From contig NZ_JBDKWZ010000007.1 of assembly GCF_039710355.1 (NCBI RefSeq), positions 124,001 to 188,000 on the forward strand: a stretch of DNA of 64,000 nucleotides. Direction: 5' to 3'. Made by a program: the position numbers and the translations under genes. Below are positions 53,841 to 62,566 of the stretch, in pieces. The first letter of the stretch is position 1, and every line of letters starts with the position of its first letter. Under the pieces are notes generated by a model, which was not told where the DNA came from, searched no databases, and saw only the letters and a list, made by a program, of their open reading frames with translations. The stretch is from Rapidithrix thailandica. Lineage in GTDB: Bacteria; Bacteroidota; Bacteroidia; Cytophagales; Flammeovirgaceae.

Positions 53841-54416
53841 ATGCCAGAGCTCAAAAAAAAATCGCATTTGGTATTTTCAGGCTTTATTCAGGGAACCTTG
53901 TGGTTGTTAGGAAGTTTATTGGTTTTTTATTTGGGGAAAGTATATCTTTCAGAGCAATATATCCAATGGTTAAGTCCTCTCACCTCCAAACCCGTCTTGA
54001 TGTACGGGATTTTTCTTCTTTCGGAAACCATTCTCGGGCTTATTCCCCCGGAGTTTTTCATGATTTGGTCCATGGAAGAGCAGCTGTATCTTTACCTCCT
54101 CAAATTGCTGCTTTTGGCATTTTTCTCCTATATGGGCGGAGGTATTGCATTTTGGTATGGTAAATACTTTAACCATACGGCCTTTTTTCAAAAACTTCTT
54201 CAAAGAAAGACCTTTAAGAAATACCTTCAATATTATCAGAAGTTCGGAGGGATCTTAATTTTAATCTCTGCCGTGACGCCACTTCCCTTCGCTTTTATCA
54301 GCGCTCTTTCCGGTTCACTGGGTTTTACATTCAGTACCTATTGTAAGTTTGCCAGTTTCCGGGTTTTCCGTTTTTTAGTATACGGGTTCATTCTCTGGCA
54401 GGCCAATGGCATTTGA
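53841..54416 (+). CDS. VTT/DedA-like membrane protein
   Basis: A 191-residue protein with about five hydrophobic helices. The segments ETILGLIPPEFFMIWSMEEQ, YMGGGIAFWYGKYFNHTAFF, YYQKFGGILILISAVTPLPF and AFISALSGSLGFTFSTYCKF resemble the VTT (SNARE-associated/DedA) family: a GGxxxYxxGR-like motif and a G-x-x-x-x-x-P-P motif. DedA proteins are implicated in lipid and cation homeostasis at the membrane. Convergent with nqrE; a terminator lies between. Confidence 0.65.
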   Translation: MPELKKKSHLVFSGFIQGTLWLLGSLLVFYLGKVYLSEQYIQWLSPLTSKPVLMYGIFLLSETILGLIPPEFFMIWSMEEQLYLYLLKLLLLAFFSYMGGGIAFWYGKYFNHTAFFQKLLQRKTFKKYLQYYQKFGGILILISAVTPLPFAFISALSGSLGFTFSTYCKFASFRVFRFLVYGFILWQANGI

Positions 54417-54431
54417 GCAAGCCCACAAGAA

Positions 54432-54463
54432 CACAAAAAAACAGCGCCCTTTTCAGGGCGCTG
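54432..54463 (-). terminator. Rho-independent terminator of the nqr operon
   Basis: On the minus strand CAGCGCCC - 6-base loop - GGGCGCTG is followed by TTTTTTTGTG. It lies 30 bases after the nqrE stop codon, and no reading frame for NqrF follows. Confidence 0.9.
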
Positions 54464-54492
54464 TAGTTATCGGAATATATTTTATTTAAGTC

Positions 54493-55119
54493 TTATAGAG
54501 AAATTCCCATAAAAGACATAAACGCCAAGCCCATCAAACCGGTCACAATAAATGTGATTCCCAAACCTTTTAAAGGAGCCGGTACATTGGAGTATTTCAG
54601 TTTCTCACGAATGGCCGCCAAAGCGATAATGGCCAAGAACCAACCAATTCCTGAGGTAAATCCAAATACGGTAGCTTCAGAGAATGTATAATCTCTTGGT
54701 ACCATAAACAAAGAAGCACCTAAAATTGCACAGTTTACGGCAATCAAAGGCAAGAAGATCCCCAAAGAACCATACAGGGCCGGTGAGAATTTTTCGATCA
54801 CCATCTCTACCAATTGTACCATAGAAGCAATTACCGCAATAAACATGATGTACTGCAAAAAGCTCAGGTCTACATTGGCAAATTCAGGATGGACACCGGC
54901 CAACCATTCCAAAGCACCCTCTTTTAAGACAAACTGGTAAATAGCCCAGTTTAACGGTACGGTGATCGTCAATACGAAAACTACCGCAATCCCCAATCCT
55001 GAAGCGGTCGTTACCTTTTTAGATACTGCCAGGTATGAACACATACCCAAGAAGTAGGCAAAGACCATATTCTCTATAAAAATCGACTTGATCCCTAAGT
55101 TGATAAGATCCATGATCAA
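54493..55119 (-). CDS. nqrE: Na+-translocating NADH:quinone reductase subunit E
   Basis: A 208-residue membrane protein with six helices, subunit E of the Nqr complex that moves electrons from NADH to quinone and pumps Na+. The N-terminus has LGIKSIFIENMVFAYFLGMC, with the conserved Cys (Cys26) that in NqrD/E/Rnf subunits helps hold an iron centre; the second half has LPLIAVNCAILGASLFMVPR with the second such Cys. It is the last gene of the nqr operon, 27 bases after nqrD, and the terminator comes straight after it. Confidence 0.95.
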   Translation of the reverse strand: MIMDLINLGIKSIFIENMVFAYFLGMCSYLAVSKKVTTASGLGIAVVFVLTITVPLNWAIYQFVLKEGALEWLAGVHPEFANVDLSFLQYIMFIAVIASMVQLVEMVIEKFSPALYGSLGIFLPLIAVNCAILGASLFMVPRDYTFSEATVFGFTSGIGWFLAIIALAAIREKLKYSNVPAPLKGLGITFIVTGLMGLAFMSFMGISL

Positions 55120-55146
55120 TATATCTTTTTAATGTTGAAAGTCAGA

Positions 55147-55830
55147 TTAACTGTGTTCTACATAGCCGTTGCGTGCCCTCTGTACCCAAATGATAACACC
55201 AATCAGGATAAAGGCTCCTACCGGAGAGGTCATCAAACCGACATTTGGGAAGTTGTCAATACCGATTGCTTCAAATACTTTGAAGTTAAACAAAGAGCCG
55301 GAACCCAACAATTCACGGAAGAAAGCAACCACCAAGATAACCCAAGCATAACCAAAGGCGCTACCAAATCCATCCAATACCGAATCGAAAGGCTTATTTC
55401 CCATGGCAAAGGCTTCCAAACGTCCCATCACAATACAGTTGGTAATGATCAATCCCACATACACCCCTACAACTCTGGACACATCGTATAAGTAAGCTTT
55501 CAGCACTTGGTCAACCAATACTACCAAGGAAGCGACAATACTCAACTGCACGATAATACGGATACGTTGAGGAATAATATTGCGAATGACAGAAATGATC
55601 ATGTTAGAAAATACCAACACGAACATTACCGCGATAGCCATTACCAAAGTCGGCTCCAACTTAGCGGTAACCGCCAGCGCCGAGCAAATACCCAATACCT
55701 GTACGGTAATGGGGTTGTCATCGTCCAAAGGATCCGCAACGATTTTACGTCTTCTCTTAGAGAATAGCGGTTCAGCAACCTTTTGGACTTCTTGTTTTAT
55801 TTCGTCTTTTTCTACGGTTTCAGTACTCAT
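55147..55830 (-). CDS. nqrD: Na+-translocating NADH:quinone reductase subunit D
   Basis: A 227-residue six-helix membrane subunit, homologous to NqrE. Motifs are GICSALAVTAKLEPTLVMAI (conserved Cys), NIIPQRIRIIVQLSIVASLV and VGLIITNCIVMGRLEAFAMG (second conserved Cys in TNCIVMGR). The N-terminus has a charged extension (STETVEKDEIKQEVQKVAEP) before the first helix. It follows nqrC by 60 bases. Confidence 0.95.
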   Translation of the reverse strand: MSTETVEKDEIKQEVQKVAEPLFSKRRRKIVADPLDDDNPITVQVLGICSALAVTAKLEPTLVMAIAVMFVLVFSNMIISVIRNIIPQRIRIIVQLSIVASLVVLVDQVLKAYLYDVSRVVGVYVGLIITNCIVMGRLEAFAMGNKPFDSVLDGFGSAFGYAWVILVVAFFRELLGSGSLFNFKVFEAIGIDNFPNVGLMTSPVGAFILIGVIIWVQRARNGYVEHS

Positions 55831-55890
55831 AGTTCAAAGCGTTATATGCTTGTTTAAGAAAAATCACTAGTAGATGAAGCGAGCGCTGTC

Positions 55891-56619
55891 TTACTTCACC
55901 GTCTTGAAAAATCCACTATAACCCTCAAAATACGTCTCCAGCATTTTATTCACCCCTTTGGCCGTCAGGGTAGCTCCGGACATTCCGTCTACTTCATGCT
56001 CTCCCAAGTCTTTATTTCCTTCACCTTTCAGCATTTCTACCGACACTAATTTACCTGAGGGATCATAGATTTTTTTGTCTTTATAGCGAGCCAATACTTC
56101 AGGATCGGTGATACGGGCTCCCAAACCCGGCGTCTCCCCTACGTGATCCATCGATACCCCGGCAATGGTATTTAAGTCCGGCTTTACGGCAACGTATCCC
56201 CAGATATAATTCCAAAGGCCGTAGCCATACATGGGCAGAATATAGAACTCGACCTCCGTATCGCTATTTTCTTTCATGAATTTGAAAACAGGCAAGAAAC
56301 GTTCTTCCGGCTTTTTCTTATATTGAGCCGTCAGGTTAATGTCTTCCGGTTTTTCTTTTTCGTATTGCTCCGGGGTCAATTCTTCCCCATCGTAGTTTAC
56401 TACCAAGGCCTGAATACGAGAATTATAGATTTTTTCCAATTCCGTTTTCGGCTTCCCTTCGGTGCTCATAACGGCACTCAAAATTTGCTTCTTGGTATCC
56501 AGCTCGATTTCTCGTTTCTGGATAGGTTTCAATTTCACTGCAGCGAATGAAAGGATTGCGCCCAAAATGACAGTTAGCGCAGCTGCGAATCCGATTATAT
56601 ATCCATTAGACTGTTGCAC
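55891..56619 (-). CDS. nqrC: Na+-translocating NADH:quinone reductase subunit C
   Basis: A 242-residue subunit with one N-terminal transmembrane helix (YIIGFAAALTVILGAILSFA) and a periplasmic FMN domain. FMN is covalently attached to Thr217 in DGMSGATLTAKGV, the S-G-A-T target of the ApbE transferase. Other family parts are LPMYGYGLWNYIWGYVAVKP and HVGETPGLGARI. It overlaps nqrB by 14 bases. No apbE gene is in the window. Confidence 0.95.
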   Translation of the reverse strand: MQQSNGYIIGFAAALTVILGAILSFAAVKLKPIQKREIELDTKKQILSAVMSTEGKPKTELEKIYNSRIQALVVNYDGEELTPEQYEKEKPEDINLTAQYKKKPEERFLPVFKFMKENSDTEVEFYILPMYGYGLWNYIWGYVAVKPDLNTIAGVSMDHVGETPGLGARITDPEVLARYKDKKIYDPSGKLVSVEMLKGEGNKDLGEHEVDGMSGATLTAKGVNKMLETYFEGYSGFFKTVK

Positions 56620-57808
56620 GGCTCAATCTTCGTTTTTTGTTTGCTTTTACTACATAGAAATCAATGAGAGGAGCAAAGACATTCATCAGCAAGATTGCCA
56701 ACATGATGCCTTCAGGATACGCTGGGTTGAACACCCGGATCAATACGGTCAAGAATCCAATCAAGAATCCGTAAATCCATTTGCCCGTTTCGGTTTGGGA
56801 AGCCGTTACAGGGTCGGTCGCCATAAATACCGCTCCAAAGGCCAAACCACCGATGACCCAGTGATGATGAGGAGGAATGGTCATAAAGTCATTCAATCCG
56901 AGTAAATTGAAAAGAAAGCCCATCACATAAGCCCCGACAAACACACTCAAAATGATTTTTCCACTACCCACACGTGTCAATACTAACACGGCTGCTCCGA
57001 TCAAACACATTAAAGTAGAGGTTTCTCCGATAGAACCCGGGATAAGCCCTAAGAACATGTTCCAGAAATCATATAAGCCAGGTGCCCATGAAGTTGCTTT
57101 GGTCATTTCACCTACTAAAGTAGCTCCGTCTGTAGTAGCGGCAGTTGCGGCAATTCCCAAGTAAGTAGCGCCTGAATATCCGTCTACGGCACTGGCCTCT
57201 CCTAAGAAAGTCCAAATTTCCCCGGAAATATCGGTGGGATAAGCAAAGTACAAGAAAGCCCGTGCTGTCAAAGCTACGTTCAAAATATTCATCCCCACCC
57301 CTCCAAATACTTCTTTGGCAATCACTACGGCAAAGATCGTAGCCATCGCTACTTGCCATAAAGGAATGGTAACGGGCAATACCAAAGGAATCAATATCCC
57401 GGTCACCAAAAAGCCTTCCGTCAAGGGGTGCTTTCTCACCACCGCAAAGACAGCTTCCACCAAACCTCCGGATGCATAGGAGACGATAATGATCGGCAAC
57501 ACCTCGCGAAGTCCAATCCAAAACTTGGCTCCGAAGGAAGCTTCACTATCCCCTACCGCCAGAAAATGCTGGTGTCCAACATTCCACAAGCCGAAAAGTA
57601 AACAAGGAATCAATGCGATGATCACCGTCATCATCATCCTTTTCAGGTCGATGGCATCCCGAACCTGTACGCCTTTTGCCTTGGTAACAGCAGGAGGAGT
57701 AAATAAGAAAGTTTCTTGCGCATCAAAAAGATAATGCAGCTTTTCAAACTTCCCCCCCTTCTCAAACATCGGCTTTTGTTTCTGCAAAAAATCGTGTAAA
57801 AATTTCAT
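56606..57808 (-). CDS. nqrB: Na+-translocating NADH:quinone reductase subunit B
   Basis: A 400-residue membrane protein with about ten helices. The covalent FMN site is Thr215 in VDGYSGATYLG. Conserved parts include VRDAIDLKRMMMTVIIALIP, GGVGMNILNVALTARAFLYF and GLIPGSIGETSTLMCLIGAA and HHHWVIGGLAFGAVFMATDP near the C-terminus. It contributes the Na+ path and ubiquinone or menaquinone site together with NqrA. It lies 65 bases after nqrA. Confidence 0.95.
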   Translation of the reverse strand: MKFLHDFLQKQKPMFEKGGKFEKLHYLFDAQETFLFTPPAVTKAKGVQVRDAIDLKRMMMTVIIALIPCLLFGLWNVGHQHFLAVGDSEASFGAKFWIGLREVLPIIIVSYASGGLVEAVFAVVRKHPLTEGFLVTGILIPLVLPVTIPLWQVAMATIFAVVIAKEVFGGVGMNILNVALTARAFLYFAYPTDISGEIWTFLGEASAVDGYSGATYLGIAATAATTDGATLVGEMTKATSWAPGLYDFWNMFLGLIPGSIGETSTLMCLIGAAVLVLTRVGSGKIILSVFVGAYVMGFLFNLLGLNDFMTIPPHHHWVIGGLAFGAVFMATDPVTASQTETGKWIYGFLIGFLTVLIRVFNPAYPEGIMLAILLMNVFAPLIDFYVVKANKKRRLSRATV

Positions 57809-57873
57809 TGTATAACGCTAATCAAGAATTTGCAAAACTCTATTCTAAAGAATCTTCATTTTATTGTAATAAA

Positions 57874-59253
57874 TTACCCTAGACGCATCATGTCTAATCC
57901 TTCCCGCAAGAGGCTCTGGATATCGTGCTTTGACACATCGATGAACTCACAAAGCGCCAAATCTTCTTCAATCACTTCGTAAATCCCCAAGGCTTCCATT
58001 TCATCAAAGTCTTCCGCTAGAATTGCTTTTAGCAAATAGGTAGGATAAAGGTCCATGGGTACTACTTTTTCAAACGCACCGCTCATTACAAAAGGACGTT
58101 CCTCCCCATTCATATTGGTATCCAGGACGTATTCTTTAGAACCGGAATTCAGGAAGGAAAACAAACCGAATGCCCGGTGAAAACTAAGGCGTTTGAAAGT
58201 AGGCGCCAACCAACCGTCTGACAAGACGAAACGAGGGACATCCCCTTCCGGCAATACCGTGACCAGATGATCGTAAAAGCCGAGATATCCGTCTTTCTTG
58301 ATCTTTTCACCGGTCAATACGTTTCCAGATACGACACGAATACCTTCTGTACTTTTTGTATTGCTTTCTACATATTTGTTGACACAAGCACCACTGTAAG
58401 TCTGGTAGTATTGAGGATTCTTCACCTCTGATCCGGCAAAGGCAATGACCTTAGTGGCATCATAAATGCCTTCCAGGAACAGTTTCCCTATTTGGATCAC
58501 TCCGTAAGGTGTCAAGGTCCACACCAGGTCTTCCGCATTAAGCGGCTGGAGATGGTGGATTTGTACCCCTACGTTTCCGGCAGGATGCGGCCCACTGAAC
58601 TTATTAACTACCACGTCTTTTGCATGGGCAAAAATCTGGGACAGTTCTTCTTTTCCATTCACATTGACATGGATAGAACCGCTGGTAAACTTCCTCAGCA
58701 CGTCAACACCGGCTTGGAAGTATTTTTCTTGTCCCTTGAAAATAAAATCGTAGTCTGGAGCGAGAGGGTTGGTATCAAATGCAGAAATAAAGATCGCTTG
58801 TGGGGTGTCCTCCGGATTGGCGATAACACCGTAAGGACGTTGAATGATGTTTGGCCAAACACCACTTTTCAACATCACCCCGGTGAAGTCTTCGCGGGAA
58901 ACGTTAGCCAAATCGGATACGGAATATTTAGGAAATTCCTCATATTCCACTTGCTTATCGGCTAATACTTTAATTTCCAGCAACTTCCGCTTCTTTCCTC
59001 GTTTAACTTCCACTACTTCGCCACTTACCGGAGCGCAATACTGCACTTTTTCCATTTTTTTGTCGTAAAACAACGGACTTCCGGCTTTTACCGTATCCCC
59101 TACTTGTACGACAACTTTTGGCATATAGATCCCCACAAAATCTGTAGGTTTTAATGCAAAGGTTTCCGGCTGCTCAATATTGGCAATCTTCTTTTCAGCC
59201 TTTCCGGCTAGCTTGATATCAAAACCTTTCGATAGTTTAATGCTTTTCGACAT
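57874..59253 (-). CDS. nqrA: Na+-translocating NADH:quinone reductase subunit A
   Basis: A 459-residue cytoplasmic subunit. The N-terminal lipoyl-like domain (VGIYMPKVVVQVGDTVKAGS, PLFYDKKMEKVQYCAPVSGE) and the following VVEVKRGKKRKLLEIKV are typical of NqrA, as are SGPHPAGNVGVQIHHLQPLN and RVVSGNVLTGEKIKKDGYLG. It is the first gene of the operon nqrABCDE and has a Bacteroidota-type promoter just upstream. Length is as in the family. Confidence 0.95.
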   Translation of the reverse strand: MSKSIKLSKGFDIKLAGKAEKKIANIEQPETFALKPTDFVGIYMPKVVVQVGDTVKAGSPLFYDKKMEKVQYCAPVSGEVVEVKRGKKRKLLEIKVLADKQVEYEEFPKYSVSDLANVSREDFTGVMLKSGVWPNIIQRPYGVIANPEDTPQAIFISAFDTNPLAPDYDFIFKGQEKYFQAGVDVLRKFTSGSIHVNVNGKEELSQIFAHAKDVVVNKFSGPHPAGNVGVQIHHLQPLNAEDLVWTLTPYGVIQIGKLFLEGIYDATKVIAFAGSEVKNPQYYQTYSGACVNKYVESNTKSTEGIRVVSGNVLTGEKIKKDGYLGFYDHLVTVLPEGDVPRFVLSDGWLAPTFKRLSFHRAFGLFSFLNSGSKEYVLDTNMNGEERPFVMSGAFEKVVPMDLYPTYLLKAILAEDFDEMEALGIYEVIEEDLALCEFIDVSKHDIQSLLREGLDMMRLG

Positions 59254-59294
59254 TGTATTTGGATGTGAAATGTAATGACGCTCAAAATTTTGGA

Positions 59295-59302
59295 CAAAGC
59301 TA
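59295..59302 (-). promoter_or_regulatory. Candidate -7 element of the nqr operon
   Basis: TAGCTTTG on the minus strand (TAnnTTTG), 42 bases upstream of the nqrA ATG, with a T-rich stretch at the -33 distance. Confidence 0.5.
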
Positions 59303-59536
59303 GTAAATATGACTTATAAAAAAAACACCGATTCCTGCATACTGGAAGCAATTTTCAAAGAAGGGGCTTTTGTGAGGCTCAGATGTTTGAGATCGCAGAA
59401 TCAATATACTTGCTTATGTCATTCGTCTGACTGATTGAACCGTACACATATAAAAATCCCCCTTCCATCAAAAATACAATACTTCAAACGATATAACTCC
59501 TCGCCAAGTCAAAGGCTGTACCCTCAATCCCTTTGA

Positions 59537-59575
59537 CAAGAAAAAGCCTTCCCGGTTTATTATCATCGAGAAGGC
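59537..59575 (-). terminator. Rho-independent terminator after thiD
   Basis: On the minus strand GCCTTC - 18-base loop - GAAGGC followed by TTTTTCTTG, 28 bases after the thiD stop. Confidence 0.7.
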
Positions 59576-59603
59576 CTGGCTTTGTTTATTTTCACAGAAT
59601 TGA

Positions 59604-60413
59604 TCAGGACCAGAATTCATAAAAATGATGCACCGGACCATGCCCTTTGCCCAAGCGGTAATTCTGCCCGTTATCCAAGGCTTTTGTAATGTATTTTTTG
59701 GCCTTATCCATGGCTTTGTCCAGCGTACACCCTTTGGCCAAATAAGCGGCAATGGCAGAAGAAAGGGTACAACCGGTACCATGGTTATTCCGGGTTTCGA
59801 TCCGGGGAGCGCTGAATTCTTTGACAGTATGGTTATAATACAGCAAATCTACAATCCGGGACTGCCCGGACATATGCCCTCCTTTGATCAAGACGGCTTT
59901 GGAACCCAACGAAACCAGATCTGCCATCGCCCGGGTCATATCGGCATATGTGGACAACTCCTGACCGATCAACACCCCGGCCTCCGGTAAATTAGGCGTA
60001 ATGATTGATGTCAAAGGAATCAAAACGGATTTTAGTGTGGCAATCGCTTCTTCTTTGATCAAGCGGTCTCCACTAGTTGCCACCATCACAGGATCCAATA
60101 CTACATTTTCTATTTTGTATTTCTCCAACATCCGGGCCACCGCTTTAATGACCTCTGCCGAATGCAGCATGCCGATTTTCACGGCATCCACCCCTATATC
60201 TTCTATCACCATACTGATCTGTTTCTCGATAAAAGGCACGGGTATGGGATGCACTGCGGCCACGCCTTGTGTGTTTTGGGCCGTAATAGCCGTAATGGCA
60301 GACATGCCATAGCACCCTAAAGCCGAAAAGGTTTTAATGTCTGCCTGGATGCCGGCCCCACCGCCACTATCCGACCCTGCAATCGTCAGTACCCTTTTAT
60401 AAGACTTCTTCAT
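59604..60413 (-). CDS. thiD: Hydroxymethylpyrimidine/phosphomethylpyrimidine kinase
   Basis: A 269-residue ribokinase-fold enzyme that phosphorylates HMP and HMP-P for thiamine synthesis or salvage. The start VLTIAGSDSGGGAGIQADIK is the conserved substrate loop; LDPVMVATSGDRL and IITPNLPEAGVLIG follow, and the anion hole/catalytic part is RNNHGTGCTLSSAIAAYLAK. It overlaps thiE by four bases (60410-60413), so the two are translationally coupled and follow one another on the minus strand. Confidence 0.95.
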   Translation of the reverse strand: MKKSYKRVLTIAGSDSGGGAGIQADIKTFSALGCYGMSAITAITAQNTQGVAAVHPIPVPFIEKQISMVIEDIGVDAVKIGMLHSAEVIKAVARMLEKYKIENVVLDPVMVATSGDRLIKEEAIATLKSVLIPLTSIITPNLPEAGVLIGQELSTYADMTRAMADLVSLGSKAVLIKGGHMSGQSRIVDLLYYNHTVKEFSAPRIETRNNHGTGCTLSSAIAAYLAKGCTLDKAMDKAKKYITKALDNGQNYRLGKGHGPVHHFYEFWS

Positions 60414-61048
60414 ATGTTAGTTTGTGGTTTTGAATAATTGAAAACATTCAACAAGTTTTTAGCGGCTTGATAAGGCGCTTCAGCAGTACAAATTTCCGAG
60501 ACGACTGCCAGCATGGAAACACCTGCCTGCACCACTTCCGGAGCATTGTGCTGATGAATACCTCCAATGCCTACAATCGGATGCTTGGAAATTTTCCGGG
60601 CTGCTTTAATGCCTTCCAGCCCCCAAGGGGTATGGGTATCTGTTTTGGTAGGAGTTGGAAAAACCGGACTGAGGGCGATATAATCCACCTCCCATTGATT
60701 GGCCAGCAGTACCTGTTCCTGTGTTTCCACAGATAAACCAATAAGAGCCTTTTCCCCTAACAAAGCACGGGCTACAGGATAGGGCATATCACTTTGCCCG
60801 ATATGCACACCCTCCGCCCCGATTGCCAGTGCCACGTCCACCCGGTCGTTGACCAACAAGGGCACTTGATAGGGAGCCAAGACTTGCTTCAGAGCCAAGC
60901 CCAATTCTATAAACTCCCGGGTACTAATCTCTTTTTCCCTTAATTGTACAAGGCTTACCCCTCCTTTTACAGCCTCTTCCACCACATACAGCCAAGACTT
61001 GCCTTGTATTAATTTCCGGTCGGTCACCAGATAAATTCCCTCCATCAT
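60410..61048 (-). CDS. thiE: Thiamine-phosphate synthase
   Basis: A 212-residue TIM-barrel enzyme that joins HMP-diphosphate and thiazole phosphate to give thiamine phosphate. Recognisable motifs are YLVTDRKLIQGKSWLYVVEE, VSLVQLREKEISTREFIELG (the QLR-K motif), LVNDRVDVALAIGAEGVHIG, QSDMPYPVARALLG, DYIALSPVFPTPTKTDTHTP and IVGIGGIHQHNAPEV. It is the first gene of the thiE-thiD pair. A palindrome cluster at 61327-61359 lies 280 bases upstream. Confidence 0.95.
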   Translation of the reverse strand: MMEGIYLVTDRKLIQGKSWLYVVEEAVKGGVSLVQLREKEISTREFIELGLALKQVLAPYQVPLLVNDRVDVALAIGAEGVHIGQSDMPYPVARALLGEKALIGLSVETQEQVLLANQWEVDYIALSPVFPTPTKTDTHTPWGLEGIKAARKISKHPIVGIGGIHQHNAPEVVQAGVSMLAVVSEICTAEAPYQAAKNLLNVFNYSKPQTNI

Positions 61049-61402
61049 CTATTCTCTTCTATACGTATTTTTAATTCATTACTATATGGCTCAAACTACA
61101 GCCGATAAAGATTTTTGTAGAGCAAACGCATGAAAAGGCAAAAACGTAAACCGAAGGGGGACTTTGTGTTGATACTAAGACCGGGTAATTGCAACGGTTT
61201 AAAATCACCTTCTTCATTTACACTCAATCACTTACCTTTATACTCCTGCTCAAAACAACAGAAACTATCATCCGCAACATGAGAGGTATATGCTAGAAGT
61301 CTTATACGTTCACTTCTTTTTACACTGGTAAAGGTACCTTTTTAAAAGGTAACATTACCAAACTTCCTTTTATGATAGTAACACAAAATTGCAAGATTCC
61401 TC
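61049..61402. other. Intergenic region between thiM and thiE
   Basis: 354 bases, AT-rich. It carries a GGTA/TACC-rich palindrome cluster (61327-61359) but no TPP riboswitch core (no CTGAGA or CCTGATC on the minus strand) and no gene. Confidence 0.55.
61327..61359. promoter_or_regulatory. Overlapping palindromes rich in GGTA/TACC
   Basis: TACCTTTT-T-AAAAGGTA (61335-61351) overlaps GGTAA-CA-TTACC (61348-61359), and GGTA occurs again at 61327. The cluster lies between thiM and thiE. It may be an operator of a thiamine-linked or other dimeric regulator, or a 3' hairpin of thiM. Confidence 0.4.
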
Positions 61403-62200
61403 TCAAATTTTTAAACCTTTCAAAATATCCTTTTCTTCCAGTTGGTATAAACTATCTAAAAAATGCACATATAAACTGCCGGGTCCACTGGCAAGCTTTC
61501 CTGCGTTTTCACCACTGATTCCCATCACACCCATAGCTCCCACTGCAGCTTCAAAATAGTCGGGATTGACAGCGGCAAATGCCGCACAAAGGGCCGTGGC
61601 CGTACATCCCATTCCGGTCACTTGGGCCATCATAGGCATCCCATTTCGAATTTGTGCTATCTTCTCTTTATACACTATATAGTCAGTACTTCCGCTCACT
61701 ACCACTACGATTCCATGGCCTTCGCTTAACTCTTTTGCCGCCTCATGCGCAGCCTCCGCAGTATGACTGCTGTCTACACCTTTGGTGGTAAGCCCATTAG
61801 CCCCGGCCAATGCCATAATTTCCGAAGCATTTCCCCTCACAATATCAGGAGCAAACTCCTCTAAAAATGCTTTTGCTACTTGTGTACGGTAAGCAGTGGC
61901 TCCCACTCCCACAGGATCAAAAACAACTGGCTTTCCTAATTTTTTGGCATGAAGGGCTGCTTTTTTCATTGATGTTACCCAGCGGGCATCCAGCGTTCCC
62001 ATGTTAATCACCAAAGCTCCCGCAATACCGGTCATATCTTCCACTTCTTCCGGTGCATGAGCCATTACCGGTGAAGCACCCAGTGCCAACAAGGCATTGG
62101 CGGTAGCGTTCATTACCACCATATTCGTGATATTATGAATCAAAGGTTTTTTCTCCCTGATTCGAACTATATCTTGCCAAATATTTGCATACGTCTTCAT
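61403..62200 (-). CDS. thiM: Hydroxyethylthiazole kinase
   Basis: A 265-residue kinase that phosphorylates the thiazole moiety for thiamine salvage. Key parts are KKPLIHNITNMVVMNATANA, LLALGASPVMAHAPEEVEDM, PVVFDPVGVGATAYRT, IVRGNASEIMALAG and the anion hole QVTGMGCTATALCAAFAAVN, with the active-site Cys. Together with thiD and thiE downstream it gives salvage of both thiamine halves; thiC, thiG and thiH are not in the window. It is 354 bases from thiE, so it may have its own transcript. Confidence 0.94.
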   Translation of the reverse strand: MKTYANIWQDIVRIREKKPLIHNITNMVVMNATANALLALGASPVMAHAPEEVEDMTGIAGALVINMGTLDARWVTSMKKAALHAKKLGKPVVFDPVGVGATAYRTQVAKAFLEEFAPDIVRGNASEIMALAGANGLTTKGVDSSHTAEAAHEAAKELSEGHGIVVVVSGSTDYIVYKEKIAQIRNGMPMMAQVTGMGCTATALCAAFAAVNPDYFEAAVGAMGVMGISGENAGKLASGPGSLYVHFLDSLYQLEEKDILKGLKI

Positions 62201-62300
62201 AGAGATTGCGATTTTAGGTTCAACATTGATTTTTTTCGAATAGGAGCAACTTCCTCATTTTGCTTTTTCCCTTCAAGGCTTACTACTGCCCTTTGCCATA

Positions 62301-62308
62301 CAAAGCTA
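62301..62308 (-). promoter_or_regulatory. Candidate -7 element of thiM
   Basis: TAGCTTTG on the minus strand, matching TAnnTTTG, about 100 bases upstream of the thiM ATG. No -33 TTG at the correct spacing. Confidence 0.35.
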
Positions 62309-62448
62309 CTGAGCAAATTTCAATTGCGGTTTTTTTTCATCTCAGCTCTTTCATTTCTTCAAAACGTGGGGTCCGTAGGGAGCGTTTGTCCATTTAAGCC
62401 CTTCACAAAACAACCTGGAATGGGTACTTCCTAAAAAGTTTCATTTAA

Positions 62449-62470
62449 TTTGTTAATAGTTATTAACAAA
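62449..62470. promoter_or_regulatory. Perfect 22-bp palindrome upstream of the PAS gene
   Basis: TTTGTTAATA - GT - TATTAACAAA is fully symmetrical (10+2+10), 97 bases upstream of the ATG at 62567. A weaker relative is at 14487-14513. An operator for a dimeric regulator is plausible. Confidence 0.45.
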
Positions 62471-62566
62471 ATGGAGATATTCCTATTTTCAGTTAAATTT
62501 AGAACTTAATCGAACCGTCAAGATCAACTAACATCATTCAAACTAACAATTAAACCTCTTCTCCGA

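Larger units (their letters stand above)
59254..59603. other. Intergenic region between nqrA and thiD
   Basis: Holds the nqrA promoter candidate (59295-59302) and the thiD terminator (59537-59575). The rest is AT-rich without a gene. Confidence 0.6.
62201..62566. other. Intergenic region between divergent thiM and the PAS gene
   Basis: Carries a minus-strand TAGCTTTG element (62301-62308) upstream of thiM and a 22-bp palindrome (62449-62470). No TPP riboswitch is seen. No gene. Confidence 0.55.

Noticed and set aside
61049..62566. TPP riboswitch upstream of thiE or thiM
   Set aside because: Neither leader shows the conserved CTGAGA or CCTGATC words on the minus strand.
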